Below are positions 26,949 through 33,954 of a stretch of DNA of 40,095 nt, one piece after another. Under the pieces are notes generated by a model, which was given only the letters and a program-made list of their open reading frames with translations, was not told the DNA's origin and ran no database searches. The position numbers and the translations under genes are program-made. The stretch comes from an uncultured Oxalobacteraceae bacterium. Its GTDB lineage: Bacteria; Pseudomonadota; Gammaproteobacteria; Burkholderiales; Burkholderiaceae_D. The stretch covers positions 1 through 40,095 of the forward strand of contig CAIOYD010000023.1 in NCBI GenBank assembly GCA_903862415.1, given 5' to 3'. Within the stretch, counting starts at the first letter, position 1. Each line of letters begins with the position of its first letter.

Positions 26949-27524
26949 TTAAGACAACAAAAAATGAATTTGTTTGCCTGAATTTTCCAAAGGGTCGTGT
27001 TTAAATGAAGTTTTTACAAATCGCTGCCAGCGACCCAATATCATGGCCACGATCAAATCAGCACGCATACTGATATCCACTTCCTGTATCTCCCCGGCCA
27101 CAGCGGCCAACCGCAATGACTGTTTGAGCGACAGCTCTATCCGGTCAACAAATTGGTTCATGCGCAGTTGCAGCCGATCATCTTCGTTGATGAGTGCGTG
27201 TCCGGTCATCACCTTAGTCATTCCCGGATTACGGGAAGAAAAACTCAGCAACATAGTCATAATTTCCTGCGCCTGCAACAAACCATTTTCCTGCTGCGCC
27301 GTTATTTGATTAATCAAACCGAACACGGATTGTTCAATGAATTCAATCAAGCCCTCAAACATTTGCGCCTTGCTGGCAAAATGCCGATACAACGCGGCTT
27401 CAGATACCCCTATCCTGGCAGCCAGTGCTGCCGTGGTAATTTTTTCACCCTTGGGGTTTTCCAGCATACTGGCTAAGGTCTGTAGTATGTGGAGTTTTTT
27501 TTCGCCCGGTTTGGAAGTGGCCAT
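26949..27524 (-). CDS. slmA: Nucleoid occlusion factor SlmA (TetR family)
   Basis: A 191-residue TetR-family DNA-binding protein (E. coli SlmA 198). The helix-turn-helix lies at about 30-52 (ITTAALAARIGVSEAALYRHFASK), and the family motif FEGLIEFIEQSVFGLINQI follows. The all-helical C-terminal domain ends at a hydrophobic LLS. SlmA binds SBS sites on the chromosome and blocks FtsZ ring assembly over the nucleoid. The argB-HAD nucleotidase-slmA order is characteristic of betaproteobacteria and supports this assignment over a generic TetR repressor. It is 5 bp downstream of the HAD gene. Confidence 0.92.
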   Translation of the reverse strand: MATSKPGEKKLHILQTLASMLENPKGEKITTAALAARIGVSEAALYRHFASKAQMFEGLIEFIEQSVFGLINQITAQQENGLLQAQEIMTMLLSFSSRNPGMTKVMTGHALINEDDRLQLRMNQFVDRIELSLKQSLRLAAVAGEIQEVDISMRADLIVAMILGRWQRFVKTSFKHDPLENSGKQIHFLLS

Positions 27525-27529
27525 GGTCT

Positions 27530-28261
27530 CTATTTTTTCAAGGATAGTCTGGATAAATGCGCCGGTATTTGTTTGACGGAACGCACTTTCAAATCAATAA
27601 AGCCGTTGCGTGAAAACCGTTGCTGTTTGACTGACGAATCTTTTGTGGACTGAGGTAAATATTGTGTCACCCAGACCGTTTTCATACCCAATTGTTTCGC
27701 ACTGCGTAAATTTTCCCGGGCATCTTCGATTAGAACACAGTGCTGCAAAGATAATTTCTTTTGTGCGACTATTTTTTTTAATAACCAGCGACTCGGCTTC
27801 GGACGTAACTCGCCATGCACGCGCATGGATTCGATGGAAATAAAACCATTAAAAAAACTCTGCAACCCCAAATGTCGCAACACCTGTTGCGCATACTGCC
27901 GAGGTGCGTTGGTCAGTAAAATCTTCCTTCCGGGCAGCCGGGCCAGGCATTTTTTTAACCCGGTCTCGAATCGCAATAATTCGTCGAGTTGTTCAAACTG
28001 GTGGGTTTGCTGTAAAAATTCATGCGCATTAACCTGATGATGTCTGATCAATCCCAGCAATGTGGCACCATATTTTTTCCAGTAAAGTACCCGGGCCGCA
28101 TTCACAGTGGCCGCATCCGCATCCTGCTCACCATCCCCCAACAAGGCCGCCATATAGGCATTCATCTTCTCATGCATCGCTGGAAACACGGCGTGACTCG
28201 CATTATGCAGCGTGTTATCGAGGTCAATAAACCAGGTCGGTTTTACAGAACGCTGTTTCAA
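27530..28261 (-). CDS. HAD-family pyrimidine 5'-nucleotidase
   Basis: A 243-residue haloacid-dehalogenase phosphatase. Motif I is FIDLDNTLHN (nucleophile Asp13, acid/base Asp15), motif II LLTNAPRQYA, motif III Lys in RPKPSRWLLKK, and motif IV LIEDARENL. The helical cap after motif I fits the pyrimidine 5'-nucleotidase/Sdt1 group, which removes phosphate from UMP or CMP-type nucleotides. The true substrate is not proven. It lies between argB (15-bp gap) and slmA (5-bp gap), probably one operon. Confidence 0.88.
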   Translation of the reverse strand: MKQRSVKPTWFIDLDNTLHNASHAVFPAMHEKMNAYMAALLGDGEQDADAATVNAARVLYWKKYGATLLGLIRHHQVNAHEFLQQTHQFEQLDELLRFETGLKKCLARLPGRKILLTNAPRQYAQQVLRHLGLQSFFNGFISIESMRVHGELRPKPSRWLLKKIVAQKKLSLQHCVLIEDARENLRSAKQLGMKTVWVTQYLPQSTKDSSVKQQRFSRNGFIDLKVRSVKQIPAHLSRLSLKK

Positions 28262-28276
28262 TGGAGGGCGTCTATA

Positions 28277-29209
28277 TTAATGACTGCTGATCATGGTGCC
28301 AAAAGCCTGTTCCGTCAACACTTCGAGCAACAGGGAATGTTCTATGCGGCCATCAATAATATGTACCGTATTCACCCCGGATTTGGCTGCATCCAGAGCA
28401 GAAGAAATTTTAGGGAGCATGCCACCGGAAATGGTTCCATCAGCAAACATTTCGTCGATTTCACGCGCCGACAGATCTGTCACCAGATTACCCTCCTTGT
28501 CCAGTACTCCCGGAATATTGGTCATCATGATGAGTTTTTCGGCTTTTAAAATTTCCGCAATCTTGCCCGCGACCACATCGGCATTGATGTTGTAGGCCTG
28601 GCCATCGTCACCAAATCCTATCGGCGAAATAATCGGAATAAAGGCATCGTCCTGCAATGCTTTCACCACGGCCGGATTAATGGCGTCAATTTGCCCGACA
28701 AAACCGATATCAAGAAACTGGCCCGGATTTTCACGATCCGGCATTTCATAGCGGCGTGCGCGTATCAAACCACCGTCCTTACCTGTGAGTCCGACTGCCT
28801 GACCACCATAATGATTGATTAACATCACGATATCCTGCTGCACTTCACCGCCGAGCACCCACTCCACCACTTCCATGGTTTCTTCATCGGTGATGCGCAT
28901 ACCCTGGACAAAGGTACCCTGCTTGCCGATTTTACGTAAGGCGCTGTCGATTTGCGGACCTCCGCCATGCACCACCACCGGATTCATCCCCACGAGCTTC
29001 AATAAAATCACATCGCGGGCAAAGCCATGCTTGAGCCGCTCTTCTGTCATAGCATTGCCGCCGTATTTAACGACGATGGTTTTGCCGTGAAACTTGCGGA
29101 TATAAGGCAGAGCTTCGGCCAGGATTTCCGCTTTTATATGAGATGGCAGTGTATCGGTAGAGAGTTCGCTTGCCGCAGGAGCTGCATCGGCCGGTGGGAG
29201 ATTAGTCAT
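28277..29209 (-). CDS. argB: Acetylglutamate kinase
   Basis: Second step of arginine synthesis: phosphorylates N-acetylglutamate. The 310-residue amino-acid kinase has [10 protein letters not shown] (Lys48, glycine loop), [13 protein letters not shown], the [15 protein letters not shown] segment and the late [18 protein letters not shown] motif. The first ~23 residues are a variable Ala/Thr-rich extension. It contains the N-terminal helix ([17 protein letters not shown]) seen in ArgB enzymes inhibited by arginine, so feedback control is likely. It heads the argB-HAD-slmA-pabBC strand run and is divergent from the sigma factor gene. Confidence 0.96.
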   Translation of the reverse strand: MTNLPPADAAPAASELSTDTLPSHIKAEILAEALPYIRKFHGKTIVVKYGGNAMTEERLKHGFARDVILLKLVGMNPVVVHGGGPQIDSALRKIGKQGTFVQGMRITDEETMEVVEWVLGGEVQQDIVMLINHYGGQAVGLTGKDGGLIRARRYEMPDRENPGQFLDIGFVGQIDAINPAVVKALQDDAFIPIISPIGFGDDGQAYNINADVVAGKIAEILKAEKLIMMTNIPGVLDKEGNLVTDLSAREIDEMFADGTISGGMLPKISSALDAAKSGVNTVHIIDGRIEHSLLLEVLTEQAFGTMISSH

Positions 29210-29311
29210 GTCAAATCCAATAAAATTATCGATAGGATTTTACAGCTAAATGCTTTTAATCTAAGTGATTTTCTTGTAATAATTTAATGATTCCAGTACG
29301 CTAACACCCAA

Positions 29312-29899
29312 ATGACTACTCCTACCCTATTTGAGCAACTTGAAAGTATGCGTCCGGCACTGCTGCGGTTTTCATTGTTGCAACTGCGCAATACTGCGCT
29401 GGCCGAAGATGCCGTTCAGGATGCCCTGTTGGCGGTGCTTGAAAAACCCCAGCAGTTTTCCGGCGCATCGAGCTTAAGAACCTATGTCATAGGCATACTT
29501 AAGTTTAAAATCATCGATAATCTCCGGGTGGCTGGAAAAACCGTACAGATTGAAACCGGCGACGATCAATCCGAAAATGATGTCATCGACCACTTATTTC
29601 AGGCCAATGGACACACCATTGATCCGCCACACGCCTGGGGCAACCCGGATGCCATACTGGAGCAGCAAGACTTTTTCAGAGTGCTCGAAGTTTGCCTGGA
29701 AAAACTTCCCGCCCAAAATGCGCGGGTTTTTATGATGCGCGAGTGGCTGGAACTGGACACCGAAGAAATTTGTAAGGAATTAAACCTGAGCGCGTCTAAT
29801 CTCTGGGTCATCCTGTACCGCGCCAGATTACGCTTAAGGGAATGCCTGGAGATCAATTGGTTTTCAACAACTACGGAAACCACAAGAAAGCAATCATGA
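29312..29899 (+). CDS. ECF-type RNA polymerase sigma factor
   Basis: A 195-residue group 4 sigma factor. Region 2 is at about 10-80 (AEDAVQDALLAVLEKPQQF...SLRTYVIGILKFKIIDNLR) and region 4 at about 125-185 (VCLEKLPAQNARVFMMREW...ICKELNLSASNLWVILYRARLRLRECL, a helix-turn-helix). There is no long C-terminal extension. Its stop overlaps the ATG of a small zinc-finger protein (ATGA), the classic ECF/anti-sigma arrangement. The regulon is unknown. The 102-bp gap to divergent argB has only weak promoter-like sequences, so autoregulation through an ECF promoter cannot be shown here. Confidence 0.88.
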   Translation: MTTPTLFEQLESMRPALLRFSLLQLRNTALAEDAVQDALLAVLEKPQQFSGASSLRTYVIGILKFKIIDNLRVAGKTVQIETGDDQSENDVIDHLFQANGHTIDPPHAWGNPDAILEQQDFFRVLEVCLEKLPAQNARVFMMREWLELDTEEICKELNLSASNLWVILYRARLRLRECLEINWFSTTTETTRKQS

Positions 29900-30093
29900 G
29901 CCTTAAACCAACCTGTAAAGAAGTCCATCGCTTAGTATCAGAAGGAATGGACCGCGATTTAAACCTGGTAGAAAAAACCCGCTTGCATCTGCATATGCTG
30001 ATCTGTGATGCCTGCAGTAACTTCAGTGGCCAGATGAAACTGATACGCCGTGCCATGCATCAGTTCCCCGTTGATAAGGATACACACGAGTGA
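29896..30093 (+). CDS. Small zinc-finger anti-sigma factor candidate (zf-HC2)
   Basis: A 65-residue protein made almost only of an anti-sigma zinc-finger: His33-x3-Cys37-x2-Cys40 (HMLICDAC) after an N-terminal Cys7 (PTCKEV), the ZAS pattern. It has no transmembrane segment, unlike typical membrane-bound anti-sigmas, so it would be a soluble, possibly redox- or metal-responsive regulator. The ATG overlaps the sigma stop by 4 bases, and its own stop overlaps the next gene (GTGA). An upstream in-frame start at 29842 lies inside the sigma gene and is not preferred. The partner is inferred from context. Confidence 0.82.
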   Translation: MSLKPTCKEVHRLVSEGMDRDLNLVEKTRLHLHMLICDACSNFSGQMKLIRRAMHQFPVDKDTHE

Positions 30094-30287
30094 GTATCTG
30101 TCCACGCTGCCGCTCGTCCTTCACCTGCGCAATGGCTGACCAGACCGGCCAGCCCTGCTGGTGTACACAACTGCCAACTCAGGCAACACTGCCCATCTAT
30201 CCGGAACTGGCCACAGACCAAAACAGCAGTTGTTTTTGTCCTGTTTGCCTGCAGCACTGGTCAGATCTGCATCCGATGACGGATTAA
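30090..30287 (+). CDS. Small cysteine-rich CWC-type protein
   Basis: A 65-residue protein with eight cysteines (4, 7, 13, 23, 25, 48, 50, 53) arranged as CPRC...C...CWC...CFCPVC, matching the cysteine-rich CWC pattern. Such proteins probably bind zinc or an Fe-S cluster; no function is established. It starts with GTG, whose GTGA overlaps the stop of the zinc-finger gene, so sigma factor, zinc-finger protein and CWC protein are translationally coupled in one unit. There is no signal peptide. Confidence 0.72.
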   Translation: MSICPRCRSSFTCAMADQTGQPCWCTQLPTQATLPIYPELATDQNSSCFCPVCLQHWSDLHPMTD

Positions 30288-30409
30288 TCAGCTGTTCTGA
30301 AGAAAATAATTGAAATCAATAAACAAAAGTGTCAACCACTTCACTCAATTGCCGTTAATATAGCGTGGGTTGCTCTACATAACGAAGTCTAAACTTAATA
30401 GGATTGAAC

Positions 30410-30622
30410 ATGAAAACCATTATCTCCGCTTTAGTTACCAGTTTATTTGCCGTTTCTGCTTTTGCTGCAGCTCCAGTTGCATCAACACCGACTCCAGCAC
30501 CAGCACCAGCGGCTGCAGCTTCTGTTGGCTCGACTCCTCCTCCAGCACCTGCACCGAAAAAACATAAAAAACATAAAAAAGCCGCTGCCGCTGACGCTGC
30601 CGCACCAGCCGCAAGCAAATAA
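30410..30622 (+). CDS. Small secreted Ala/Pro/Lys-rich protein
   Basis: A 70-residue exported protein of unknown function. It starts at ATG 30410 with AGGA 6 bases upstream; a TTG at 30404 in frame is less likely. The signal peptide is MKTIISALVTSLFAVSAFA. The mature part is low complexity: an Ala/Pro/Thr stretch with PTPAPAPAAA-like repeats, PPPAPAPKKHKKHKK, then an Ala-rich tail ending in K. It is probably disordered in the periplasm and positively charged, possibly interacting with the cell wall or nucleic acid. A strong terminator follows. Whether it belongs to the ECF sigma regulon is unknown. Confidence 0.7.
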   Translation: MKTIISALVTSLFAVSAFAAAPVASTPTPAPAPAAAASVGSTPPPAPAPKKHKKHKKAAAADAAAPAASK

Positions 30623-30625
30623 GAA

Positions 30626-30641
30626 CTCAACCACGGTTGAG
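30626..30641 (+). other. Short hairpin after the small secreted gene
   Basis: CTCAAC/GTTGAG with a 4-base loop (30626-30631 and 30636-30641) lies just downstream of the stop codon and before the larger terminator. It may protect the mRNA 3' end. Confidence 0.35.
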
Positions 30642-30650
30642 CAGTAAAAC

Positions 30651-30685
30651 AAAAAAGACAGGCATTGCCTGTCTTTTTTGTTTTT
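30651..30685. terminator. Bidirectional Rho-independent terminator
   Basis: AAAAAAGACAGGCA pairs with GCCTGTCTTTTTT (30651-30679). The A-run on one side and T-run on the other give a terminator in both directions, separating the small secreted gene from the convergent sppA. Confidence 0.9.
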
Positions 30686-30699
30686 TGCCTCAGAAAAAA

Positions 30700-32556
30700 T
30701 CAGGGCGCGCTACATAAACAATGTGTCACCACCGAAAACGTCTTGTTGCGATCAGTCATTTCCAACAGCCAGCGCATATCATTACCAATTCCCAGTGCCG
30801 GCTGCAAGGCCATGCCACCAGGCAACAACTGCTGGCTTAACTGCCTGACCAACACTTTTTCCAGAGAAATATCAAACATTTTCAGGAAACGATCAACTCC
30901 GGTCGGCTCCATCTCGATATATTCCACATTATAACCGTCGGCCAATTTTGCTCTGGACGCAGCCGATTTCATTGCCTCAGCATAGGTACCCAGCGTATCG
31001 ATCAAACCACGCTCTTTAGCCTGCCGCCCCGTCCAGACTCGCCCCTGAGCAACTGCATCAATTTTTTCTGGTGTCGAATGGCGCGCCTTGGCCGCCTTAG
31101 TGGTGAACTCGGCATAAGTATGATTGATGCCTTGCTGAATCAAATCGGCAAACCGTGGATCAATCGGCCGCATCGGATCATAGCCACCCCGCAACCAGGT
31201 GGTCGTGGTACCAGCACTGTGTATGCCAATCTTTTCCATCGCTTTATCGGCCGTCGGCAACAAGGCAAATACCCCAATGGATCCGGTGACGGTAGCTTCA
31301 TCGGCAAACACTTCATCGGCGCTCATCGAAATCCAGTATCCGCCCGATGCAGCCACATTACCCATGGAAACCACCACGGGCTTACCTGCCAGACGGGTCA
31401 GTTCCAGTTCGCGGCGGATTAATTCCGAGCCAAAAGCACTGCCGCCAGGTGAGTCCACTCTGAGCACCAGCGCTTTAATTTGTTCATCTTCACGCGCCTT
31501 ACGGATCAAATTAGCGGTCGACAAGCCACCAATCGAGCCGGCTGGTGCAAGGCCATCACTGATATCCCCTTCGGCCACGATCACACCGACCGAATCGGCA
31601 GAAGGAATTAGCAACGGTTTTTGTCGTGACAAATAATCGTCGTAATTAATTTGCCGAAAACTTTTGTTCGCTTCGCTTTTAATCCCCGACGCCAGCATGA
31701 TTTTACGGATTTCATCACGATTTTTTAACCCATCCACCCATTTTGCTTTCACGGCCAATTGCGCCAGATCGCCCTTCACTTCCTTCACCAGTTCAGGCAG
31801 ATCATTAATGTTGCGCATAATACTGCCCGATTCGAGCTTGCGGGCATGCTCAACATCGCGGGTATAGGTTGCCCACAAATCGTTATATAAAAATGCCTCT
31901 GCTTCTGAGGCAGCTACCGAAGGCCCATTGGCAATAAAGGGTTCTGCAAAACTTTTGTAAGTGCCTACACGCATTAAATTGACAGTGATGCCTAATTTGT
32001 CGAGTGCATCACGATAATAATTGCGGTAACCACCAAAACCATCTAACTCCACCACGCCCATCGGATGTAAATAAACTTCACTGGCGTGCGAGGCCAGATA
32101 ATACTGACGCTGGTTATAACTGGAACCCCAGGCAATAATTTTCTTCCCACTGGCTTTAAAATGATCCAAACCAAGTGCAATTTCGCGCAACATCGGCAAA
32201 CCCGCATTTTCCATATCATCCAGAATCAACACCATGGCGCTGATTTTGGGATCCTGCTCGGCCGCTTTGAGCACACTCATTACATCACGCAACTGAGTGT
32301 TTTCCTTACGCTCCCCCTGAGCCTGCATCATTAACAGCTGACTGGCTCCGCCGCTTTGTTGCTCAACCAGATTGCCACGTAAATCGAGAATCAACGCGGT
32401 TTTATCTTCGAGCTTTTTGACGCCGCCAGAAAAAATCCCGCTCAGCAAAACAATGAGCAACAGTAAAAACAGCAGATTAAAAAAAACACGGCGCCCGCTA
32501 TCGAGCATACGCCATAAAAAACTAACACTGTTTTTAACAAATCGTAGTAAAAACAT
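30700..32556 (-). CDS. sppA: Signal peptide peptidase SppA, long (67K) type
   Basis: Inner-membrane serine protease that degrades cleaved signal peptides. At 618 residues it is exactly the size of E. coli SppA. It has an N-terminal transmembrane segment (about 24-43), a duplicated S49 fold, and the catalytic pair Lys201 (GTYKSFAEPF) in the N-terminal half and Ser404 (NVAASGGYWIS) in the C-terminal half. GSIGVFALLP follows the serine as expected. It has its own promoter candidate upstream (32616-32643). The tandem small RNA genes lie just upstream on the same strand. Confidence 0.95.
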   Translation of the reverse strand: MFLLRFVKNSVSFLWRMLDSGRRVFFNLLFLLLLIVLLSGIFSGGVKKLEDKTALILDLRGNLVEQQSGGASQLLMMQAQGERKENTQLRDVMSVLKAAEQDPKISAMVLILDDMENAGLPMLREIALGLDHFKASGKKIIAWGSSYNQRQYYLASHASEVYLHPMGVVELDGFGGYRNYYRDALDKLGITVNLMRVGTYKSFAEPFIANGPSVAASEAEAFLYNDLWATYTRDVEHARKLESGSIMRNINDLPELVKEVKGDLAQLAVKAKWVDGLKNRDEIRKIMLASGIKSEANKSFRQINYDDYLSRQKPLLIPSADSVGVIVAEGDISDGLAPAGSIGGLSTANLIRKAREDEQIKALVLRVDSPGGSAFGSELIRRELELTRLAGKPVVVSMGNVAASGGYWISMSADEVFADEATVTGSIGVFALLPTADKAMEKIGIHSAGTTTTWLRGGYDPMRPIDPRFADLIQQGINHTYAEFTTKAAKARHSTPEKIDAVAQGRVWTGRQAKERGLIDTLGTYAEAMKSAASRAKLADGYNVEYIEMEPTGVDRFLKMFDISLEKVLVRQLSQQLLPGGMALQPALGIGNDMRWLLEMTDRNKTFSVVTHCLCSAP

Positions 32557-32615
32557 CCAAACTCCCTGTACGCAAGCGTGAAAACACGATAATAGTCAAT
32601 CAATAAAGTAATGCG

Positions 32616-32643
32616 ATTGTAAGCCAGATAAGAATAAGCACAA
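32616..32643 (-). promoter_or_regulatory. Promoter candidate for sppA
   Basis: On the minus strand TTGTGC (32638-32643) and TACAAT (32616-32621) are 16 bases apart, about 60 bases before the sppA ATG. Together with the sRNA terminator just upstream this suggests independent transcription of sppA. Confidence 0.55.
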
Positions 32644-32675
32644 CCAGCTTATTACAATTAACTTTTGCTTTCGGC

Positions 32676-32706
32676 AAAAAAAAACCCACGACCTGACGGT
32701 AGTGGG
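32676..32706 (-). terminator. Rho-independent terminator of sRNA copy 1
   Basis: Plus-strand coordinates: nine A (32676-32684), CCCACGACC (32685-32693), a 4-base loop and GGTAGTGGG (32698-32706). On the minus strand this is a GC-rich stem followed by nine T. Confidence 0.88.
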
Positions 32707-32741
32707 TTAAATCCAAATCCTTAGAGGTTTTGGAGGAGACA
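32676..32741 (-). ncRNA. Putative small RNA, tandem copy 1
   Basis: A roughly 66-nt transcription unit with no reading frame. Order on the minus strand: a promoter (TGGGCA-17-TATAGT), a conserved 5' part GTCTCCTCCAAAACC, a hairpin with stem TCCAAA/TTTGGA, then a terminator hairpin CCCACTACC/GGTCGTGGG (one mismatch, 4-nt loop) followed by nine T. The copy at 32828 has the same order and close sequence, with changes concentrated in loops and linkers. CUCCUCC is complementary to Shine-Dalgarno sequences, so it may pair with ribosome binding sites. I recall an Rfam family called Betaproteobacteria toxic small RNA that may be related; this is unchecked. Confidence 0.8.
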
Positions 32742-32747
32742 GGTAAC

Positions 32748-32776
32748 ACTATAGCGACCACTAACTCACTTGCCCA
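32748..32776 (-). promoter_or_regulatory. Promoter of sRNA copy 1
   Basis: TGGGCA (-35, 32771-32776), a 17-base spacer and TATAGT (-10, 32748-32753). The conserved RNA segment ACCTGTCTCC begins four bases after the -10 in both copies, so start sites are likely equivalent, near 32740-32741. Confidence 0.75.
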
Positions 32777-32789
32777 CTTTATTTTTAAC

Positions 32790-32800
32790 ATAACGGATAT
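32790..32800. promoter_or_regulatory. Putative operator box upstream of sRNA copy 1
   Basis: ATAACGGATAT on the plus strand, 13 bases upstream of the copy 1 -35. The same 11-mer occurs in inverted orientation at the identical distance from the copy 2 promoter. The sequence is 8/11 palindromic (ATAnCnGnTAT), as expected for a dimeric regulator site. I do not know a regulator with this consensus. Confidence 0.5.
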
Positions 32801-32827
32801 CACAAATTCATATAATGCCCGCCGCGC

Positions 32828-32859
32828 AAAAAAAAACCCACGACCTTGAAGGTAGTGGG
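32828..32859 (-). terminator. Rho-independent terminator of sRNA copy 2
   Basis: Nine A (32828-32836), CCCACGACC (32837-32845), loop TTGAA, GGTAGTGGG (32851-32859) on the plus strand; reads as a stem plus nine T on the minus strand. Confidence 0.88.
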
Positions 32860-32896
32860 CTAATTCCAATTCCTTAGGAGGGTTTTGGAGGAGACA
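32828..32896 (-). ncRNA. Putative small RNA, tandem copy 2
   Basis: A second copy of the small RNA at 32676, about 69 nt. Promoter is TTGGAA-17-TATAGT. The 5' part GTCTCCTCCAAAACC is identical to copy 1. The first hairpin (TCCAA/TTGGA) carries CCCTCCTAAGG in its loop region, which contains a second CCUCC motif that copy 1 lacks (CCUCU). The terminator is CCCACTACC/GGTCGTGGG with a 5-nt loop and nine T. Conserved stems with altered loops and small indels indicate selection on RNA structure rather than a recent duplication. No coding potential is seen. Confidence 0.8.
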
Positions 32897-32902
32897 GGTG
32901 TA

Positions 32903-32931
32903 ACTATAGCCTCCATTTGCCGTCTTTCCAA
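32903..32931 (-). promoter_or_regulatory. Promoter of sRNA copy 2
   Basis: TTGGAA (-35, 32926-32931), a 17-base spacer and TATAGT (-10, 32903-32908); predicted start near 32895-32896. Spacing from the -10 to the conserved RNA start is identical to copy 1. An A-rich tract (GCAAAAAACAAAC, resembling an UP element) abuts the -35, as GTTAAAAATAAAG does in copy 1. Confidence 0.8.
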
Positions 32932-32944
32932 GTTTGTTTTTTGC

Positions 32945-32955
32945 ATATCCGTTAT
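32945..32955. promoter_or_regulatory. Putative operator box upstream of sRNA copy 2
   Basis: ATATCCGTTAT on the plus strand, the exact reverse complement of the box at 32790-32800, 13 bases upstream of the copy 2 -35. A degenerate further copy (plus strand AACGTATATCC, about 32963-32973) lies directly beyond it. Confidence 0.5.
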
Positions 32956-33003
32956 ATATAAAACGTATATCCATTTTTCCCTCAAAATTTACCTGGCGCC
33001 GTG

Positions 33004-33954
33004 TCAGTCAAAAGAATCCTCCGGTTGCAAATGGAAGCCTTTTAAAAATTCCGCTGTCGACAAGCGCTTGCCACCCGGTTTTTGCAATTCAAGCAACTCT
33101 AACGCTCCCTGACCACAGCAGACCACTAAATTCGACCCATTCAACATCAACTGACCATCACATGCCTTCTCAGGCCGCTGGATCAATTGAGCGCGCCAGA
33201 TTTTCAACGCCACGCCATTGACTACGCCATAAGCCCCAGGAAAAGGGTTAAGGGCGCGGATTTTTCTCTCCAACACCGTAGCCGGTTGGGAAAAATCCAG
33301 TCTGGCTTCTTCCTTACTGATTTTTGCTGCATAGGTAATACCCTGTTCAGGCTGTGGGGTCGAAGACAATCCCGAGTCCGACAATTGCTTCAAAGTTGCA
33401 ACAATCATAGCGCCGCCAAGCTCGGCCAGCCGGTCGTGCAAGCTGGAGACACTGTCCTGAGCAGCAATGATCAGGCTTTGCATCGCAACCATAGCGCCGG
33501 TATCAAGGCCTTTATCCATTTGCATGATGGTAATACCGGTGCGCTCGTCTCCAGCCTCAATGGCCCTGTGTATCGGTGCAGCCCCGCGCCAACGCGGCAA
33601 TAGTGAAGCGTGGATATTTAAACAACCATGTGGAGGGATCGCCAAAATGGATTCTGGCAAAATCAGTCCATACGCCGCCACCACCATCACATCGTGCGGG
33701 GTAGCCTTTAATAACGCATGCGCTGCCTGGGCTTCCAGTGGATATTTTCCATCGAGTCGCAGCGATGTTGGCTGCGACAGGGGAAGTTGCTGCTGCAGGG
33801 CAAATTGCTTCACGGCCGACGTGTGCAATTGCATGCCTCTCCCGGCAGGACGATCCGGTTGAGTTAATACCAGCACAACCTCATGCCCAGCGGCAACGAT
33901 GGCTGCCAGCGCGGTGGCGGCAAATTCAGGTGTGCCGGCAAAAACGACCTTCAT
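33004..33954 (-). CDS. fmt: Methionyl-tRNA formyltransferase
   Basis: Formylates initiator Met-tRNA using 10-formyltetrahydrofolate. The 316-residue protein starts [19 protein letters not shown]. It has the RPAGRGMQL loop, the hallmark catalytic region [20 protein letters not shown] (conserved Asn and His), [14 protein letters not shown], and the C-terminal tRNA-binding domain from about 208. Length equals the family norm (E. coli 315). Its start overlaps the def stop by 4 bases, so def and fmt are translationally coupled. Confidence 0.97.
   Translation of the reverse strand: MKVVFAGTPEFAATALAAIVAAGHEVVLVLTQPDRPAGRGMQLHTSAVKQFALQQQLPLSQPTSLRLDGKYPLEAQAAHALLKATPHDVMVVAAYGLILPESILAIPPHGCLNIHASLLPRWRGAAPIHRAIEAGDERTGITIMQMDKGLDTGAMVAMQSLIIAAQDSVSSLHDRLAELGGAMIVATLKQLSDSGLSSTPQPEQGITYAAKISKEEARLDFSQPATVLERKIRALNPFPGAYGVVNGVALKIWRAQLIQRPEKACDGQLMLNGSNLVVCCGQGALELLELQKPGGKRLSTAEFLKGFHLQPEDSFD

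Noticed and set aside
30355-30630. Glycine/alanine-rich open frame on the minus strand opposite the small secreted gene
   Set aside because: It is the antisense of the low-complexity Ala/Pro stretch, which stays open by composition. The plus-strand gene has the RBS, signal peptide and terminator.
32790-32955. 11-bp inverted repeats as ends of a small mobile element (MITE) carrying sRNA copy 2
   Set aside because: No target-site duplication is visible, the arms are short, and their identical 13-bp spacing to two promoters fits regulatory sites better. Copy 1 lies outside the arms.
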